A program made the translations under genes and the position numbers. A stretch of 64,000 bases of DNA from Pseudoduganella violaceinigra DSM 15887 (lineage in GTDB: Bacteria > Pseudomonadota > Gammaproteobacteria > Burkholderiales > Burkholderiaceae_D): NCBI RefSeq assembly GCF_000425385.1, contig NZ_AUDI01000016.1, positions 124,001 to 188,000 on the forward strand. Reading direction: 5' to 3'. A model generated the notes under the pieces. That model was not told the DNA's origin, did not search any database, and saw only the letters and a list, made by a program, of their open reading frames with translations. Below, one piece after another: positions 62,024 through 64,000 of the stretch (position 1 is its first letter; the number at the start of each line of letters is the position of its first letter).

Positions 62024-62492
62024 GGGTCCAGCGGTGTTGCGTGAAGTCGTAATTCTCCATTTCAAATGGCATGAAGGTACTGCCATACGAGAACATGGGC
62101 TTACCTGCCTCACATATATAGCCATTGATACCGATTACTTCCTTTACCTCGTCCCTGCCGATGCCGACCGTAGCCAGCGATTCCGGGCAAGATCCGTGCT
62201 GTGCTATGTATGCTTCGACCTTGGCGACAATACGCTGCCCCTCTTTTCTCGCCGCGGCATTCATGTACGCATGGGTCCCGAGGACGACCATTACGCCCAG
62301 TATCCAGATTCCCATGCGGATAAGAGTCAGCGGCCTGATCGCAGGCTTACGTATGGCGCTCCAACTGGAATGGATCAGCCACGGAACCAACGGCAGGGCC
62401 CCAAAAAAGAGGAGAAAGCCCATGTACCGGTTAGAAAGCAGAAATGTCACGAGACCGCAAGTGATGAGGCTAGGAACAAGTGGGCGGATCAT
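62010..62492 (-). CDS. Membrane protein of unknown function (AT-richer island)
   Basis: 160 residues from ATG 62492. Three membrane helices (LVPSLITCGLVTFLLS, MGFLLFFGALPLVPWLIHSS, LIRMGIWILGVMVVLGTHAY), then a soluble tail with two cysteines (HGSCPESLATVGIG, YICEAGKP). Overlaps the next gene by 14 bases, so the pair is coupled. Not recognised. Confidence 0.65.
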   Translation of the reverse strand: MIRPLVPSLITCGLVTFLLSNRYMGFLLFFGALPLVPWLIHSSWSAIRKPAIRPLTLIRMGIWILGVMVVLGTHAYMNAAARKEGQRIVAKVEAYIAQHGSCPESLATVGIGRDEVKEVIGINGYICEAGKPMFSYGSTFMPFEMENYDFTQHRWTHVYD

Positions 62493-62535
62493 TGACTTGG
62501 GGTGAGAACAAAAGAGTGACGTGGCTTCAGTCTTT

Positions 62536-64000
62536 TCATGGATTGGCATACAGATAGTTGCAGCCCTGGTCGGCAGGATCGCGCGCCATGATGCGGTCGT
62601 ACAGGCCGGCGCGTTCGGCAACAGTGCGTTCGACATCTTCCTGCAGCAACAAGCGCGCGGCAACCTGGCGCACAGCGGCGGCACGGGTGGCGGCGATAAA
62701 GGCGTCGCGATTGGCGTAGCGCGCCTGCAGGCTTGGGCGCGGATCGTTGGCAGCCTTGCGCTCTGCCTCAGTGCGGGCGAACGGGACGAAGCTGCCCTCG
62801 TAGCGCGAAGTGGCCCAGGCGAAGCCGGTCTCCGGCGCGCGCAGGTTCCAGCCGGTGTGGGTGCCGAGCGGCGCTTGCAGCTCCACCAGGCGCACACCGC
62901 CACGGTCGTTACCGTCACCGTCCGGTGCCGGGACGCGGGTCTCAAACGCCATCTTCTGCGCGGCGGGCACCATATCGGCAATGCCTTGCGAGAGGAAGCG
63001 CGCGCCATGGTCAAGCCGCGGCTCGCGCAGGTTCTGCTCCGGCGGCGTCAGTCCCGGCACGGCCGGGAAGGCCTTGCGGTATGCCTCCACTGAAACCAGG
63101 GTGCCGTCCTCCAGGCGCGGATAGGCGCTGGCCGGCGGCGGCGTGCCCTTGCTGGTCCAGCCGTCCAGCGCCAGCATCAGGGCCCGCAGCGGCAGGTAGT
63201 AGTTGGTGGTCGACGTGCAGGCGGTGAAGGGGCTGCGGGTCTGCGAACGGCCCACGTAATGCTGGGCACCCATCAAGCCGTACACGCGCACATTGGCGGC
63301 CGGGGCAACGTCGCCCACGCCATCTGGCGCAGTGGTCACCAGCGAGGCGCCGCGGTTCCAGAATTCCGCCGAGGTGTTGGCAATCAAGAGCTTCGGCGCG
63401 CGGCCATACTTGTCCTTCGCGTGGTCCAGCGTGGAAGCGATGCGGCCGGTCACAGGGTCGCGCGTCGGCGTGCTGGTGAACGGGAAGGAATCGCTCGGGT
63501 AGTCATGTTCCTCCAGCATCGACGGATGGCGCGTGACCTGCACGAAGCGGCTATTGAAGCCGCTCGATCCACCAGCGCCCGGCACTTCCAGCAAGGCGCC
63601 GTCGAATACCATCCGGCCTTGCTCGTCGAGATTCAGACCGTCATGCAGCATGCGGCCGATCAGGCGTGCCGACTGGCTGTAGCCGAACATGAGCACCGTC
63701 TTGGGCAGCGAGGCGCCTTCGATCGGGTTATCGCGGAAATACGCCAGCAAATCGCGGATGCCGGCCAGCCCGGCAGCGGTTACGCGCGGGTCTTTCACCT
63801 CATAGCGTACCTCGTAGATCGTCCCCGTCTGGAAGCCGCCTTGCAGCTTGATGCGGCCCGGGCCGCCGGGCTGCTCCGGCGCCAAGAATTCCCAGCGGTT
63901 GCGCTCGATGGGACGGCGGATATCGCCCTGGCGGGTACGCTCCGTCAGCACCGCCTCCGGATCGTTAGCGGTGGCGGGTTCATAGCCGATGCCGCGCAGG
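62536..64000 (-). CDS. Alpha/beta hydrolase domain protein (5' partial)
   Basis: The frame is open to the right edge, so the N-terminus lies outside. 488 residues are visible. Nucleophile elbow GYSQSAR in MFGYSQSARLIGRMLHDG; long catalytic region with LLIANTSAEFWNRGASLV and AQHYVGRSQTRSP, late QAPLGTHTGWNLRAP. This fits the large alpha/beta hydrolase-domain family of secreted or periplasmic proteins with unknown substrates. It is not a short-chain lipase by length. Confidence 0.85.
   Translation of the reverse strand, partial: LRGIGYEPATANDPEAVLTERTRQGDIRRPIERNRWEFLAPEQPGGPGRIKLQGGFQTGTIYEVRYEVKDPRVTAAGLAGIRDLLAYFRDNPIEGASLPKTVLMFGYSQSARLIGRMLHDGLNLDEQGRMVFDGALLEVPGAGGSSGFNSRFVQVTRHPSMLEEHDYPSDSFPFTSTPTRDPVTGRIASTLDHAKDKYGRAPKLLIANTSAEFWNRGASLVTTAPDGVGDVAPAANVRVYGLMGAQHYVGRSQTRSPFTACTSTTNYYLPLRALMLALDGWTSKGTPPPASAYPRLEDGTLVSVEAYRKAFPAVPGLTPPEQNLREPRLDHGARFLSQGIADMVPAAQKMAFETRVPAPDGDGNDRGGVRLVELQAPLGTHTGWNLRAPETGFAWATSRYEGSFVPFARTEAERKAANDPRPSLQARYANRDAFIAATRAAAVRQVAARLLLQEDVERTVAERAGLYDRIMARDPADQGCNYLYANP

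Noticed and set aside
1..64000. CRISPR array
   Set aside because: No regularly spaced short direct repeats with unique spacers; the only regular repeats are attC sites and the hairpin elements.

Overview
The window is a chromosomal segment from a GC-rich betaproteobacterium, most likely Oxalobacteraceae (Massilia, Duganella or Janthinobacterium type). The evidence is the gene order dusB-fis-purH-ruvC-ruvA, the tyrS-dtd, erpA, argC and rplM-rpsI blocks, and family-level resemblance of most proteins. I could not run a database search, so the genus is inference. No tRNA or rRNA gene was seen.

Layout. 1-6.3 kb: the 3' part of a MalT-like regulator ending in a BTAD module, then two secreted zinc proteases (M4 thermolysin-like and astacin-like). 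6.5-16 kb: a lipoprotein gene, then a long minus-strand operon for a type II secretion-like machine whose middle genes resemble PilM/N/O/P of type IV pili. 16.1-18.9 kb: five minus-strand accessory genes. 18.95-24.5 kb: a complete chromosomal integron, with an integrase gene, attI, a candidate cassette promoter and 11 gene cassettes each ending in a recognisable attC, followed by a decayed twelfth. 24.5-26.2 kb: two exported proteins and a streptothricin-acetyltransferase-like GNAT enzyme. 26.2-41 kb: housekeeping genes (ruvA, ruvC, purH, fis, dusB, dtd, tyrS, an M23 peptidase, anmK, erpA, argC, rpsI, rplM). 41-60.9 kb: ABC exporters, including an ABC permease fused to an M1 peptidase, redox and stress genes, coq7, and metabolic genes. 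60.9-62.5 kb: a small AT-richer island of three unknown genes. 62.5-64 kb: a 5'-truncated alpha/beta hydrolase gene.

The integron is the centrepiece. Cassettes run leftward from attI with all genes on the minus strand, divergent from intI, as is standard. In 10 of 11 cassettes the seven-base R' core at the start complements the R'' core at the end of the same cassette exactly or with one mismatch, which fixes the cassette boundaries from sequence alone. The attC sites fall into a short class (57-60 bp) and a long class (72-78 bp). Most cassette products are unknown; one is a low-molecular-weight phosphatase-like protein, one has MORN-like repeats and one is a zinc-ribbon protein. The distal end is decaying: cassette 11 carries a one-base frameshift, and cassette 12 is reduced to a 20-codon signal peptide joined to half an attC.

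Two further families of intergenic elements stand out: inverted-repeat elements built from GGTCTGACCC hairpins with AAAACCGGTAAACC ends (three full copies and one half copy), and a separate roughly 100-bp inverted-repeat element next to erpA flanked by an 11-bp direct repeat.
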